Source: Streptomyces sporangiiformans
GTDB taxonomy: Bacteria > Actinomycetota > Actinomycetes > Streptomycetales > Streptomycetaceae
DNA: 64,000 nt
Direction of reading: 5' to 3'
NCBI RefSeq assembly: GCF_005768555.2
Contig: NZ_VCHX02000083.1
Coordinates: 186,001 to 250,000 of the forward strand
The stretch's first letter is position 1. The number at the start of each line of letters is the position of its first letter. Below are positions 9,103 to 21,653 of the stretch, one piece after another. A program made the position numbers and the translations under genes. Under the pieces are notes generated by a model. The model was given only the letters and a program-made list of their open reading frames with translations, ran no database searches and had not been told where the DNA came from.

Positions 9103-10977
9103 ATGCGTATGTCCCGCATCCTTCCTCCGCCCAGACGCAACGGCAGACCTGGCTCCGCAGGCGGCCGCCGCCTGCGCAGGACCACCGCGTTCGCCGCGCT
9201 GCTGGCGTCGGTCGCGGCCGTCGTCCTGCCCGGCACGTCGGCCCAGGCAGCCGACACCACCGTCGCCGTCGACTTCTCCACCGCTGGGGGCGCCCCCACC
9301 TACCGGGCCTCGGGCACCATCTACGGGATGACCGAGAACGGCTCGCTGCCCCAGGACCACTTCTACAAGGACATCAAGTGGAAGTTCATGCGGGCCGGCG
9401 GCGCCCAACTGGACAACCCGGGAGGGTGGGTCGCCGGCAAGTACGACCGCCGGTGGAACGCCACGCTCGCCCAGTACAAGCGCACCAAGGCGCTGGGCGG
9501 AACGTTCGTCATGCTGCCGCACGACCTGTGGGGCGCCGACGGCACCACCACCCCCACCTTCCCGGGGGACAACGGCGACTGGTCCCGCTTCGACGCCTTC
9601 TACGACCGCCTGCTCGCCGACGTGCGGGCCGCGGGGATGACCGACATCCAGTGGGACATCTGGAACGAGCCCGACTGCAGCGTGTTCTGGGGTTCCGGCC
9701 AGCCGCAGTACCTGGAGATGTGGAAGCGCGCCTACCAGAAGATCCGCGCCGCCATCCCGGGCGCGGTCATCGTGGGGGCGAGCACCTGCGGCAGGCCCAC
9801 GAGCACCAACACCTGGTGGAACACGTACCTCGACTACGTGAAGTCGAACAACGTCGAGCCGGATGTCTACAGCTGGCACGATCTCCCCGGTGACCCGGTC
9901 GCCGACAGCGGCTCCCTGAGGTCCAAGCTGTCGGCACGGTCGATGACGACGAGCCGTTCGTTCCAGGTCAACGAGTACGCCAGCACCAACGAGCAGAACC
10001 CCGGCCGTGGCGGCTGGTACATCTCGCGCCTCGAGCGGGCTGGAGCGGACGGTCTGCGCGCCAACTGGGCGTCGGGCGCGAACCTGCACGACTTCCAGGC
10101 GAAACTGCTCACCAAGACCGGCAGCCAGTACCTGCCGCTGGGGGAGTGGTTCCTGTACCGCTACTACGGCTCGCAGACCGGGAACATCGTGAAGTTCACG
10201 GCCGGTACGAACACCGACGGGCTGGCGACGAAGGACAACTCCGCGCGGAACGCGAAGATTCTGCTGGGCAGCAACGGCAATACCGGCACGGTCACCGTCA
10301 ACCTCGACCGCCTGGACACCACCTCGGTGGTGGAGAACGGCCGGGTTCGCGCGGTCCTGCAGCGCATCCCCAACAATGGTGGCGCCGCGGTGACGGGCCC
10401 GGTCACCGTTTCAGATCAGCTTCTGACGGTCAGCGGCAACTCGGCCTCGGTGAGCGTGCCGTGGACAGACGCCTCGGACGCCTACACCGTCACCCTCCTC
10501 CCGCCGTCCAACACCACCGTCTCCACCGTCGCGGTGGCCCAGCACAGCGGTCAGTGCCTGGACGACACCAACCTCAGTACCGCCAACGGCACGCAGTACC
10601 AGCAGTACCACTGCGAGGGCGGCTACCAGCAGATGCTCGACTTCAAGCCGGTCGCCGGCCGCGCGAACACCTACACCGTGGTCAACGAGCACAGCGGCAA
10701 GTGCCTGGACGTTTCCGGCGCCTCCACGGCTGATGACGCGGCCGTCCAGCAGTACACCTGCAACGGCCAGACGAACCAGATGTTCACCCTCAGCCCCGTC
10801 ACAGCACTCGGCAACAGCAAGGACTACCAGCTGGTCGCCGTGCACAGCGGCAAGTGCGTCGACGTCAGCCAGATCTCGACCGCACCCGGCGCGAAGATCC
10901 ACCAGTGGCCCTGCGACCCGGCGAGCGTGCTGAACAACAAGAGGAACCAGATCTGGCGCCTCCAGGGCATGGGCTGA
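9103..10977 (+). CDS. Secreted clan GH-A hydrolase with C-terminal ricin-type lectin (CBM13)
   Basis: 624 aa. ATG at 9103 follows CGGGAG. A long signal peptide ends at TSAQA. The catalytic part (about residues 45-440) shows WDIWNEPDCSVFW (acid/base Glu) and FQVNEYAS (nucleophile Glu), the same NEP/VNEY pair as in the gene at the left edge, so the two may act on related glycans. From about residue 480 a beta-trefoil CBM13 has three repeats marked by SGQCLDD, SGKCLDV and SGKCVDV. It probably degrades extracellular hemicellulose or pectin side chains and closes the importer gene group; a strong hairpin follows. Confidence 0.85.
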   Translation: MRMSRILPPPRRNGRPGSAGGRRLRRTTAFAALLASVAAVVLPGTSAQAADTTVAVDFSTAGGAPTYRASGTIYGMTENGSLPQDHFYKDIKWKFMRAGGAQLDNPGGWVAGKYDRRWNATLAQYKRTKALGGTFVMLPHDLWGADGTTTPTFPGDNGDWSRFDAFYDRLLADVRAAGMTDIQWDIWNEPDCSVFWGSGQPQYLEMWKRAYQKIRAAIPGAVIVGASTCGRPTSTNTWWNTYLDYVKSNNVEPDVYSWHDLPGDPVADSGSLRSKLSARSMTTSRSFQVNEYASTNEQNPGRGGWYISRLERAGADGLRANWASGANLHDFQAKLLTKTGSQYLPLGEWFLYRYYGSQTGNIVKFTAGTNTDGLATKDNSARNAKILLGSNGNTGTVTVNLDRLDTTSVVENGRVRAVLQRIPNNGGAAVTGPVTVSDQLLTVSGNSASVSVPWTDASDAYTVTLLPPSNTTVSTVAVAQHSGQCLDDTNLSTANGTQYQQYHCEGGYQQMLDFKPVAGRANTYTVVNEHSGKCLDVSGASTADDAAVQQYTCNGQTNQMFTLSPVTALGNSKDYQLVAVHSGKCVDVSQISTAPGAKIHQWPCDPASVLNNKRNQIWRLQGMG

Positions 10978-10990
10978 CCTGCGTTCCTTC

Positions 10991-11024
10991 CATGGGGCTC
11001 CCGGCCACAGCAGGGAGCCCCATG
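10991..11024. terminator. Bidirectional hairpin terminator
   Basis: Perfect 12-bp stem (CATGGGGCTCCC / GGGAGCCCCATG) with a 10-nt loop between the convergent CBM13-hydrolase and LacI genes. There is no U tract, as is usual in Streptomyces. Confidence 0.8.
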
Positions 11025-11111
11025 GGCTGCCGTCTCCCTGTTCCTGGACGGCTCGGCAGCCGGACTCCGCGAGCCACGGGGCTCACCGTGATGCGTTCCG
11101 GGGCCCTGCGG

Positions 11112-12164
11112 TCACCGTGCGCCGTTCCTTTGCCGCACCGGGCGCCGTGTGGACCGGCGAGGGGCCAGCACCGGCTGCACGAGCCGACGCCGGTCCACAC
11201 CGCTGCGGGCGTTGATGAGAGCGATCAGCAGGTCGACCGCTTCGTCGCTCACCCGGTCCGGACGGAGGCTGATCGTGGTGACGGGCGGGGTCGTCATCGC
11301 GTAATCCGGATCCTCACTGATGCACGCCACCAGCAGATCCCGCGGCACCCGAAGCCCGTGGTCCCGGGCGGCGGCGAGGATGTTGTGACCGGAGTCGGAG
11401 TAGATGCCGATGACGGCGTCCGGTCGTGGATCGCGGTGGAGCAGCCGGCTGACCGCGTCCCGTTCAGCCGTGAAGTAGTCGGGCATGGAGGCGTACTCCT
11501 CGACGAGGGCGGGCATGTCGCGTTCGGCGCACCAGGACGCGTAGGCGCGTCCGACCTGGCCCGGGTACTCGTCGTCGTGAAGCGGCTGGGAGAGCCCGAT
11601 CCGCCGGGCGCCGGCCTCAGCGAGGTGGTCGAGCAGGAGGCGCAGGCCCGCCTCGTGGTCGGTCTCCACCCACGCGTCGCCCCAGCGCGGCTGGGGCGGC
11701 CGGCCCTCGCTGACCATCGGGATGCCACGCTCCCGCAGGAGGGAACGCACCGGGTCCTCGGCGCGCGGTGCCACGTGGATGACGCCGTCCATCGGCGTGT
11801 TGAGCCACATCCACGGTGACAACGAACTCGGCATCACCATGAGCATGTAGCCGCGCTCGTGCGCCGCAGCCATCGCGCCCAGCGCCAGCTGTGCGTAGTA
11901 CGGGATCTCGGTGTACGGGACGGGAAGGTCGCCGTACGTGGTCATCGTCAGGCCGAGCACTCCGCTGCCGCCGTGGGCCAGGGCCCGGGCCGTACTGGCC
12001 GGGGCGTAACCGAGTTCGCGTGCCGCGGCGAGCACGCGCTGCCTGGTCGCCTCCGACAGCCGCCCGGTGCTGTTGAGTGCGTTCGACACCGTGGCCGTGG
12101 ACACCCCGGCCCGTGCGGCCACGGCGCCGAGCGTGGGACGGCGCCAGACGTGCGTGCTCTTCAT
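11112..12164 (-). CDS. LacI-family transcriptional regulator
   Basis: 350 aa from the ATG at 12164, which starts MKSTHVWRRP; an upstream in-frame ATG at 12212 would read through the palindrome and is less likely. HTH is PTLGAVAARAGVSTATVSNAL with hinge PASTARALAHG, followed by the periplasmic-binding-like sensor domain and an Arg-rich C-terminus. It faces away from the reductase gene at 12416. A TTAA-N4-TTAA palindrome lies about 30 bp upstream of the start and is the likely autoregulatory site. Target genes are unknown. Confidence 0.9.
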   Translation of the reverse strand: MKSTHVWRRPTLGAVAARAGVSTATVSNALNSTGRLSEATRQRVLAAARELGYAPASTARALAHGGSGVLGLTMTTYGDLPVPYTEIPYYAQLALGAMAAAHERGYMLMVMPSSLSPWMWLNTPMDGVIHVAPRAEDPVRSLLRERGIPMVSEGRPPQPRWGDAWVETDHEAGLRLLLDHLAEAGARRIGLSQPLHDDEYPGQVGRAYASWCAERDMPALVEEYASMPDYFTAERDAVSRLLHRDPRPDAVIGIYSDSGHNILAAARDHGLRVPRDLLVACISEDPDYAMTTPPVTTISLRPDRVSDEAVDLLIALINARSGVDRRRLVQPVLAPRRSTRRPVRQRNGAR

Positions 12165-12194
12165 GTGTACCCCGACAGCCCTGCGACCGCTTGT

Positions 12195-12210
12195 GGTTAA
12201 GACGTTAATC
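12195..12210. promoter_or_regulatory. Candidate operator of the second LacI regulator
   Basis: GGTTAAGACGTTAATC is a near-palindrome (TTAA-GACG-TTAA flanked by G and C). It is an AT-rich spot in a GC-rich region directly upstream of the LacI start at 12164. Confidence 0.5.
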
Positions 12211-12284
12211 ACTCAACGTACCGGGCGACGGCGGCCGGGACGGCCGTCGGGCGAGGTTCGCGGAACAAGAACGGTCGAGGCCAA

Positions 12285-12300
12285 GTAGAGCCCTCTCTAC
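12285..12300. promoter_or_regulatory. Inverted repeat upstream of the reductase gene
   Basis: GTAGAG-CCCT-CTCTAC is a perfect 6-bp-arm inverted repeat 116 bp before the reductase start. It could be an operator; the protein that binds is unknown. Confidence 0.35.
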
Positions 12301-12415
12301 GTCAAGTTCCGTAATCTTGCCGCGGCCGGGGCCGTATCAGGTAGGACGCTCGGCTCCTCGCGACCTCGCGGGTTCCGGGCGCGAACGCGTCACATGGACA
12401 TAAGAAGGGAAAGCG

Positions 12416-13753
12416 GTGGAGGCGACGAGTACACAGGTGCGGACAGGCACCATACCTCCGGTCGTTGCGGCGCGCTGGGCGCTGTGGATGTTTGTCATCG
12501 TCAACTTGTTGATCGTCGAGGCCTTGTTCCTCACCGCCGGGACCGGCAAGAACGGGGTGCTCACGGTCGCCAAGTTCTTCGGCCTGCACGCCGCCGTACT
12601 GATGCTGTTCCAACTGCTCCTGGTGGCCCGGCTGCCGTGGCTCGACCGCCGTATCGGCATGGACCGGTTGACGGTGTGGCACCGGTGGGTCGGCTTCACC
12701 CTGCTGTGGACCGTGCTCACCCACGCCGTGCTGGTGGTGCTGGGCTACGCGAGGCTCGATGACGCGTCGATGACGAAGACGTTCTTCGCACTGGCCGGAG
12801 TGCCCGCCTCGCTGCTCGGGATGGGGGCCGCGGCGATCATCGTCGTGGTCGCCGCGGTGTCCGCCCGGAATGTCAGACGGCGGCTTCGGTATGAGACCTG
12901 GCACGGCCTGCATCTGCTGCTGTACCTGGCGTTGGGGCTGGCATTCGTCCACCAGTTGCAGGAGACCACGACCTTCAGCTCCTCCGCGCCCGCGATGATC
13001 TACTGGTGGGCCCTGTGGCTGTTCGCGTTCGGTGCCCTGGTCACGGGCCGGATCGTCATGCCTGTGTGGCGCAACGCCTATCACCGATTCGAGGTCACGG
13101 CGGTGGTGCCGGAGTCGGACGAGGTGGTGTCGGTGCACGTCACCGGCCGCCACCTCGACAGGCTGCCGGCCCGGGCCGGCCAGTTCTGCATCTGGCGGTT
13201 CCCCGGGCACAACCACTGGTGGCTGGCCAATCCGTTCTCGCTGTCGGCGGCACCCGACGGACGAACGTTGCGCCTGACCGCCAAGGCGGTCGGCAGCACC
13301 AGCGCCGGCCTGCGGCACATCCCGGTCGGAAGCCGCGCGTTCGTCGAGGGGCCGTACGGGGCGTTCACCTCGTTGCATCGAACGCGGCCCGGTGCACTGC
13401 TGATCGCCGGAGGAGTGGGGATCACGCCGGTTCGAGCCCTGCTGGAGGAGGAACCCGCCGGGGACGTCGTCGTGCTCTACCGGGTGCGCAGCGAGAACGA
13501 CGCCGTGCTGGTCGACGAGGTACGAGCCCTGATCGCGGACCGCGGCGGGCGGCTGCACCTGCTCACCGGACGTACAGGGGAGACGAGCCCGCCGTTCGAG
13601 CCCGACAGTCTCGTCGCCCTGGTTCCCGACATAACAGAACGCGACGTCTACGTCTGCGGCCCGCCCGCGATGACCTCGACCGTGCTCAGCACCCTGCGCA
13701 GGCTGAAGGTTCCCCACCGGCAGGTGCACGCCGAGCGGTTCGGCCTGGCCTGA
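12416..13753 (+). CDS. Ferric-reductase/NOX-like transmembrane flavocytochrome reductase
   Basis: 445 aa from the GTG at 12416 after AAGGGA. About residues 10-215 form a six-helix ferric-reductase-like transmembrane domain with paired haem-ligand candidates (HAAVLML, WHRWVG, THAVLVV, WHGLHLL). A ferredoxin-reductase module follows with an FAD-binding RxxxF-type segment (NPFSLSAAPDG), the pyrophosphate loop AGGVGITPVRALL and the NAD-binding end YVCGPPAMT. It would move electrons from NAD(P)H across the membrane to an external acceptor such as iron, copper or a quinone. It stands alone, without the FMN-binding partner and ApbE often seen beside such genes. Confidence 0.85.
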   Translation: MEATSTQVRTGTIPPVVAARWALWMFVIVNLLIVEALFLTAGTGKNGVLTVAKFFGLHAAVLMLFQLLLVARLPWLDRRIGMDRLTVWHRWVGFTLLWTVLTHAVLVVLGYARLDDASMTKTFFALAGVPASLLGMGAAAIIVVVAAVSARNVRRRLRYETWHGLHLLLYLALGLAFVHQLQETTTFSSSAPAMIYWWALWLFAFGALVTGRIVMPVWRNAYHRFEVTAVVPESDEVVSVHVTGRHLDRLPARAGQFCIWRFPGHNHWWLANPFSLSAAPDGRTLRLTAKAVGSTSAGLRHIPVGSRAFVEGPYGAFTSLHRTRPGALLIAGGVGITPVRALLEEEPAGDVVVLYRVRSENDAVLVDEVRALIADRGGRLHLLTGRTGETSPPFEPDSLVALVPDITERDVYVCGPPAMTSTVLSTLRRLKVPHRQVHAERFGLA

Positions 13754-14023
13754 CGCGCGGGGGCCCGACGGGCGCGATCGAAGCCTCAGCGCAATCCATG
13801 GGCCCCGCCCCGCTGCCGCCTACCGTGCCGTCGTCGCGGACCGTTGATCGTCCTACCTGGGCGAGGCTGTCCCGCACCCGGGCCGTCGGCCTGTGATGGC
13901 TGTGCCGGCGCGCCGCGGTTTCTCCGTCGTCCGGTGCAGGGGCCGCCAACCGTGCCCGTTCCTGCGGCACCTGTGCGCCGCAACCGCCTCAGCGGTCACC
14001 AGGCTGCGTCGTCCCATGAGGGA

Positions 14024-14051
14024 CAGGCCCCCGGCGTGAGCCGAGGGCCTG
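14024..14051. terminator. Hairpin terminator of the GH10-GH62 gene
   Basis: 12-bp stem with one mismatch (CAGGCCCCCGGC / GCCGAGGGCCTG) and a GTGA loop, eight bases past the stop codon at 14059. The rest of the 300-bp convergent gap shows nothing recognisable. Confidence 0.7.
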
Positions 14052-14058
14052 CGGTCGG

Positions 14059-17806
<3,748 letters not shown>

Positions 17807-17959
17807 GTGTGGCGTTCTCCTTGTGTAGCCCGGCCGTTGCGGTTGGTGCATGTCGCCGCCGCAGGCCTCATGGCTGCGGAGTTCCTTTTGCCGGCGTGCG
17901 TTACGCGGGAGTGTCTTGCCTTGTCCATGCGGCGCGGAGTGACCCGATCGATCCATCAA

Positions 17960-17975
17960 GTTCGTGATGTCGAAC
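17960..17975. promoter_or_regulatory. Inverted repeat GTTCG-N6-CGAAC, copy A
   Basis: GTTCGTGATGTCGAAC lies 154 bp upstream of the GH43 start. The same arm/spacer design recurs at 18266, before the divergent GH27 gene, so one regulator may bind both. Confidence 0.5.
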
Positions 17976-18045
17976 GCAGATTGGCTTGTCGAGCACCCTG
18001 GATAATAGGAGGTCGGTGGATCCCGTCAATACTCCCCGCATCGTG

Positions 18046-18114
18046 AGCTGCATCGAAAACATTCGGGATCGGGTTGGTGAAGCTGCATCGAAAACATTCG
18101 GGATCGGGTTGGTG
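18046..18114 (+). repeat. Two-copy tandem direct repeat (34 bp, period 35)
   Basis: Two exact 34-bp copies at 18046-18079 and 18081-18114, beginning AGCTGCATCGAAAACATTCG and separated by one A. Each holds CGAA-AACA-TTCG, a short palindrome. They lie in the 560-bp divergent region between GH43 and GH27 and could be a duplicated regulator site or a slippage duplication. Confidence 0.85.
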
Positions 18115-18210
18115 GCAGTCGCCGCAGGACCGATGTCCGAATGTCGCAGATCGGCGTGGGCTGTTTCGGTCGTCGGTGGCCGCAGGGCGGAGTGCGGAGG
18201 TCGAATGGTG

Positions 18211-18238
18211 TTGACATGTTGGGACGTTTATCTAGTAT
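18211..18238 (+). promoter_or_regulatory. Vegetative-type promoter of the GH27 gene
   Basis: TTGACA (18211-18216), 16-nt spacer, TAGTAT (18233-18238), a good principal-sigma match 130 bp before the GH27 start. The inverted repeat at 18266 lies about 20 nt past the expected transcription start. Confidence 0.65.
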
Positions 18239-18265
18239 CCGTGGCGCCCTGACTTTCTGAATTGC

Positions 18266-18281
18266 GTTCGAAATTGCGAAC
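18266..18281. promoter_or_regulatory. Inverted repeat GTTCG-N6-CGAAC, copy B
   Basis: GTTCGAAATTGCGAAC lies between the TTGACA promoter and the GH27 start, a position where a bound repressor would block transcription. It matches copy A at 17960. Confidence 0.55.
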
Positions 18282-18367
18282 CCCTGGATCTCCATTTCTT
18301 TGTGTCATGAACGTGACATCTGCTGCGCATCACCCGCCCGTGGTGCCCTTCCGGGAAAGGAACCCCG

Positions 18368-20014
18368 GTGCCCAGACGATCAGGCAGACGACTGCTCCAC
18401 CTCCTCGCGGCCGCCGCGCTGACGGTCACCGCGTCCGTGACGGCCTCCGCCCACTCCACCGCTTCGGCCGCGCCCGGCAGTCCGGCGCTTACTCCACCGC
18501 TGGGGTGGAACAGCTGGAACAGCTTCGGGTGCTCGGTCACCGAGGCACAGGTTCGCCAGGCCGCCGACGCGATGGTGTCCTCGGGCATGCGGGACGCCGG
18601 CTACCGGTACGTGGTGGTCGACGACTGCTGGTTCGACCCACAGCGCGACGCGGCAGGCAACCTGCGGGCCAATCCGGCCAAGTTCCCGAGCGGGATGAAG
18701 GCCCTCGGGGACTACATCCACAGCAAGGGCCTCAAGTTCGGCATCTACCAGGTGCCGGGCGCACGCACCTGCGCGCAGACCACCGGCGCCTATCCCGGGT
18801 CGACGGGCAGCAGGGGGCACGAGGCCCAGGACGCCGCCACGTTCGCCTCGTGGGGCGTCGACTACCTCAAGTACGACTGGTGCTCCTCCGAGGGCACCCG
18901 TGACGAGCAGGTCGCGCGCTTCTCGCTCATGCGCGACGCCCTGCGCGCCACCGGGCGGCCGATCGTCTACAGCATCAACCCCAACAGCTTCCACGCCATC
19001 ACCGGCGCCACCTACAACTGGGGCGAGGTCGCCGACCTGTGGCGGACGACCGAGGACCTGCTCGACATCTGGCAGAACGGCAACACCAACAGCTATCCGA
19101 TGGGCGTCGGCAACGTCCTGGACGTCACCGCGCCGCTGGCGGCGCAGTCGGGCCCGGGACACTGGAACGACCCGGACATGCTGGTCGTCGGACGCCCCGG
19201 CCTGTCACTGACCGAGTCCCGTTCCCACTTCGCCCTGTGGGCGCTGCTGAGCGCACCGCTCATGGCCGGCAACGACATCCGCACCATGTCCGGCGACGTG
19301 AGCGCGATCCTGCGCAACCCGCGTCTGCTGGCGGTGAACCAGGACCCGCTCGGGGCGGGCGGGCGCAGGGTGCGCGACGACGGCAGCACCGAGGTGTTCG
19401 CCAAGCGCCTGTCCGACGGCTCGGTCGCGGTGGGCCTGTTCAACAGGGGAGGCAGCACCTCGACGGTCACCACCTCGGCCGCGCAAGTCGGCCTGTCCGG
19501 TGGGCAGTTCACGCTCACGGACCTGTGGACCGGCGGCACGTCGAGCACGTCCGGGCAGATCTCGGCGAGCGTCCCCGCCCACGGCGTGGCCGTGTTCCGG
19601 GTGACCGGAGGCAGCCCGCAGACCGCCACCACCTCGCGGCTGCGCGGCAACGCATCCGGCCGCTGTCTGGACGTGGACAACGCCTCCACCGCGGCCGGGG
19701 CCACAGCACTGGTCTGGGACTGCCACACGGCCGCCAACCAGCTGTGGACCACGTGGGCCGACGGCGAGATCCGCGTCTTCGGCGACAAGTGCCTGGACGC
19801 CTACAACCAGGGCACCACCAACGGCACCCGGGTCATCACCTGGCCCTGCAACGGCCAGAACAACCAGAAGTGGACCGTCGGCTCCGACGGGTCGATCCGC
19901 AACGTCCATGCCGGGCTGTGCCTCGACGTCAACGGGGCCGGCACCGCCAACGGGACCCCGCTGGTCCTGTGGACCTGCAACGGCCAGGCCAACCAGAAGT
20001 GGACCCGCGTGTGA
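18368..20014 (+). CDS. Secreted GH27 alpha-galactosidase with CBM13
   Basis: 548 aa from GTG 18368 (AAGGAA upstream), signal peptide ending near ASAAPG. GH27 signatures: PPLGWNSWNSFGC at the barrel start, catalytic nucleophile Asp in YLKYDWCSSEG and acid/base Asp in GHWNDPDMLVVG. A beta-sandwich follows to ~residue 415, then a ricin-type CBM13 (residues ~420-548) with GRCLDVDNAST, DKCLDAYNQGT and GLCLDVNGAGT repeats. It removes alpha-galactose, or beta-L-arabinopyranose in some GH27 members, from plant glycans outside the cell. Confidence 0.93.
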   Translation: MPRRSGRRLLHLLAAAALTVTASVTASAHSTASAAPGSPALTPPLGWNSWNSFGCSVTEAQVRQAADAMVSSGMRDAGYRYVVVDDCWFDPQRDAAGNLRANPAKFPSGMKALGDYIHSKGLKFGIYQVPGARTCAQTTGAYPGSTGSRGHEAQDAATFASWGVDYLKYDWCSSEGTRDEQVARFSLMRDALRATGRPIVYSINPNSFHAITGATYNWGEVADLWRTTEDLLDIWQNGNTNSYPMGVGNVLDVTAPLAAQSGPGHWNDPDMLVVGRPGLSLTESRSHFALWALLSAPLMAGNDIRTMSGDVSAILRNPRLLAVNQDPLGAGGRRVRDDGSTEVFAKRLSDGSVAVGLFNRGGSTSTVTTSAAQVGLSGGQFTLTDLWTGGTSSTSGQISASVPAHGVAVFRVTGGSPQTATTSRLRGNASGRCLDVDNASTAAGATALVWDCHTAANQLWTTWADGEIRVFGDKCLDAYNQGTTNGTRVITWPCNGQNNQKWTVGSDGSIRNVHAGLCLDVNGAGTANGTPLVLWTCNGQANQKWTRV

Positions 20015-20177
20015 GGGATGCCGCACACCGGCCGACGGCTCAGGCGCCTCCTCCTTCACCACACGCGTGGCCTCAGCCGCCGGCGGCAGCGGCTACTCGT
20101 CGCGACCTCGCGCGTCGCGCACTTCAGATCTTTGTCCGCACATGGCGATGTTCCGGCAGGAGAAGGGGAGTTGCCTG

Positions 20178-21482
20178 ATGAAAAGGTCCTCAAGATTCCA
20201 TTTATGGCCCCCCGTGGTCGCGGTGCTGCTCGTCCTGACCATGGGAGGCACGGCGCTGGGCAGTGACCACCGAGAGAACACGCCGCTCACGGCCTCCGGC
20301 ACGGCTGCCGCAACCGTCGGTACCGCTGCCGCGAGCCCCGGATGCGGCAAAACCCCCACACTGACGAGCGGTACGCACACGATCCAGAGCAACGGCAAGA
20401 ACCGGAGCTTCATCCTGCGGATCCCGGACGGCTACGACCGCAACCGCGCCCACCGGCTGGTCTTCGGGTTCCACTGGCTGGGCGGCACCTCCACTGACGT
20501 AGCCACGGGCCGCACCGTGGAAACGGGCACCTGGGCCTACTACGGGCTCCAGCGACTGGCGAACAACAGCGCCATCTTCGTCGCACCCCAAGGACTCAAC
20601 AACGGCTGGGCCAATGCCGGCGGGGAGGATGTCACCTTCGTCGACGACATGATCAGGCGGATCGAGGCGGACCTGTGCGTCGACACGACACAGCGCTTCG
20701 CCACGGGCTTCAGCTACGGCGGCGCCATGTCGTACGCCCTCGCGTGTTCCCGCGCGACGGTCTTCCGCGCGGTCGCGGTCCTGGGTGGCGGACAGCTCAG
20801 CGGGTGCAGCGGCGGCACCCAGCCGATCGCCTACCTCGGAGTGCACGGCCTCAGGGACAGTGTCCTCGGTATCTCCGGCGGACGGGCGATGCGGGACAGG
20901 TTCGTCAGGAACAACGGCTGCACCCCTCAGAACCCGCCGGAGCCGGCGCAGGGCAGCCTGACGCACCGGGTCACCACCTACTCGGGCTGCTCCGCAGGAC
21001 ATCCGGTCGCCTGGGCCGCGTTCGACGAAGGGCACATCCCCGCTCCACAGGACGGGGCCGCCGGTGACAGCGGCTCCAGGACCTGGGTGCCGCAAGAGGT
21101 CTGGAAGTTCTTCACGCAGTTCCAGACCTCCAACCCGCCGCCGGGGACGGCGACCTGCCGGGTCACCGGCACCGTCAGCGCCTGGAACACCGGCCTGACG
21201 TCGAGCATCACCATCGCCAACGTCGGCACCACCGCGATCGACGGCTGGTCCCTCGTCTTCACCCTGCCCGACGGCCAGACCATCACCTCCGGCTGGAACG
21301 CGGACTACTCCGCCGCCTCCGGCCGGGTGACGGCCCGGAACGCCTCCCACAACGCCACCATCGCTCCAGGCGCTTCGGTCGACATCGGCTTCCAGGCAGC
21401 CCACACCGGCAACACCGCCCCGCCCACCTCCTACACCCTCAACGGCACTGCCTGTGCTGTCACAGGGAGTGCACCGAAGTGA
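20178..21482 (+). CDS. Secreted CE1/feruloyl-esterase-like hydrolase with CBM2
   Basis: 434 aa; ATG 20178 has AAGGGGAG upstream. After a signal peptide, residues ~50-320 are an alpha/beta hydrolase of the PHB-depolymerase/feruloyl-esterase (CE1, LpqC) type: oxyanion region FGFHWLGG, nucleophile Ser in GFSYGGAMS and His in EGHIPAPQD. Residues ~335-434 are a CBM2 cellulose/xylan-binding domain (CRVTGTVSAWNTG ... TSYTLNGTAC). It probably cleaves ferulate or acetyl esters linking xylan and lignin, matching its neighbours. Confidence 0.88.
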   Translation: MKRSSRFHLWPPVVAVLLVLTMGGTALGSDHRENTPLTASGTAAATVGTAAASPGCGKTPTLTSGTHTIQSNGKNRSFILRIPDGYDRNRAHRLVFGFHWLGGTSTDVATGRTVETGTWAYYGLQRLANNSAIFVAPQGLNNGWANAGGEDVTFVDDMIRRIEADLCVDTTQRFATGFSYGGAMSYALACSRATVFRAVAVLGGGQLSGCSGGTQPIAYLGVHGLRDSVLGISGGRAMRDRFVRNNGCTPQNPPEPAQGSLTHRVTTYSGCSAGHPVAWAAFDEGHIPAPQDGAAGDSGSRTWVPQEVWKFFTQFQTSNPPPGTATCRVTGTVSAWNTGLTSSITIANVGTTAIDGWSLVFTLPDGQTITSGWNADYSAASGRVTARNASHNATIAPGASVDIGFQAAHTGNTAPPTSYTLNGTACAVTGSAPK

Positions 21483-21577
21483 CCAGGTGGTTCGGCCGGA
21501 GACATCGGAGCCAGGGGCGCCGCCGGCTGTTCGGCCAAGGTGTGTGGACTTGAGCAGACGGTCTGTCTTCCTGGTGC

Positions 21578-21607
21578 CATCCGCGGCGAGGGCCGTCGCC
21601 GCGGATG
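21578..21607. terminator. Bidirectional hairpin terminator
   Basis: Perfect 12-bp stem (CATCCGCGGCGA / TCGCCGCGGATG) with a 6-nt loop between the convergent esterase and GH12 genes. Confidence 0.75.
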
Positions 21608-21653
21608 GCTGTCATGGGGCCGGACGGCACGCAAGCGTCCGGTGCCGGTCACG

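Noticed and set aside
18046..18114. CRISPR-like repeat
   Set aside because: Only two copies, one-base spacer and no cas genes; it is a tandem duplication.
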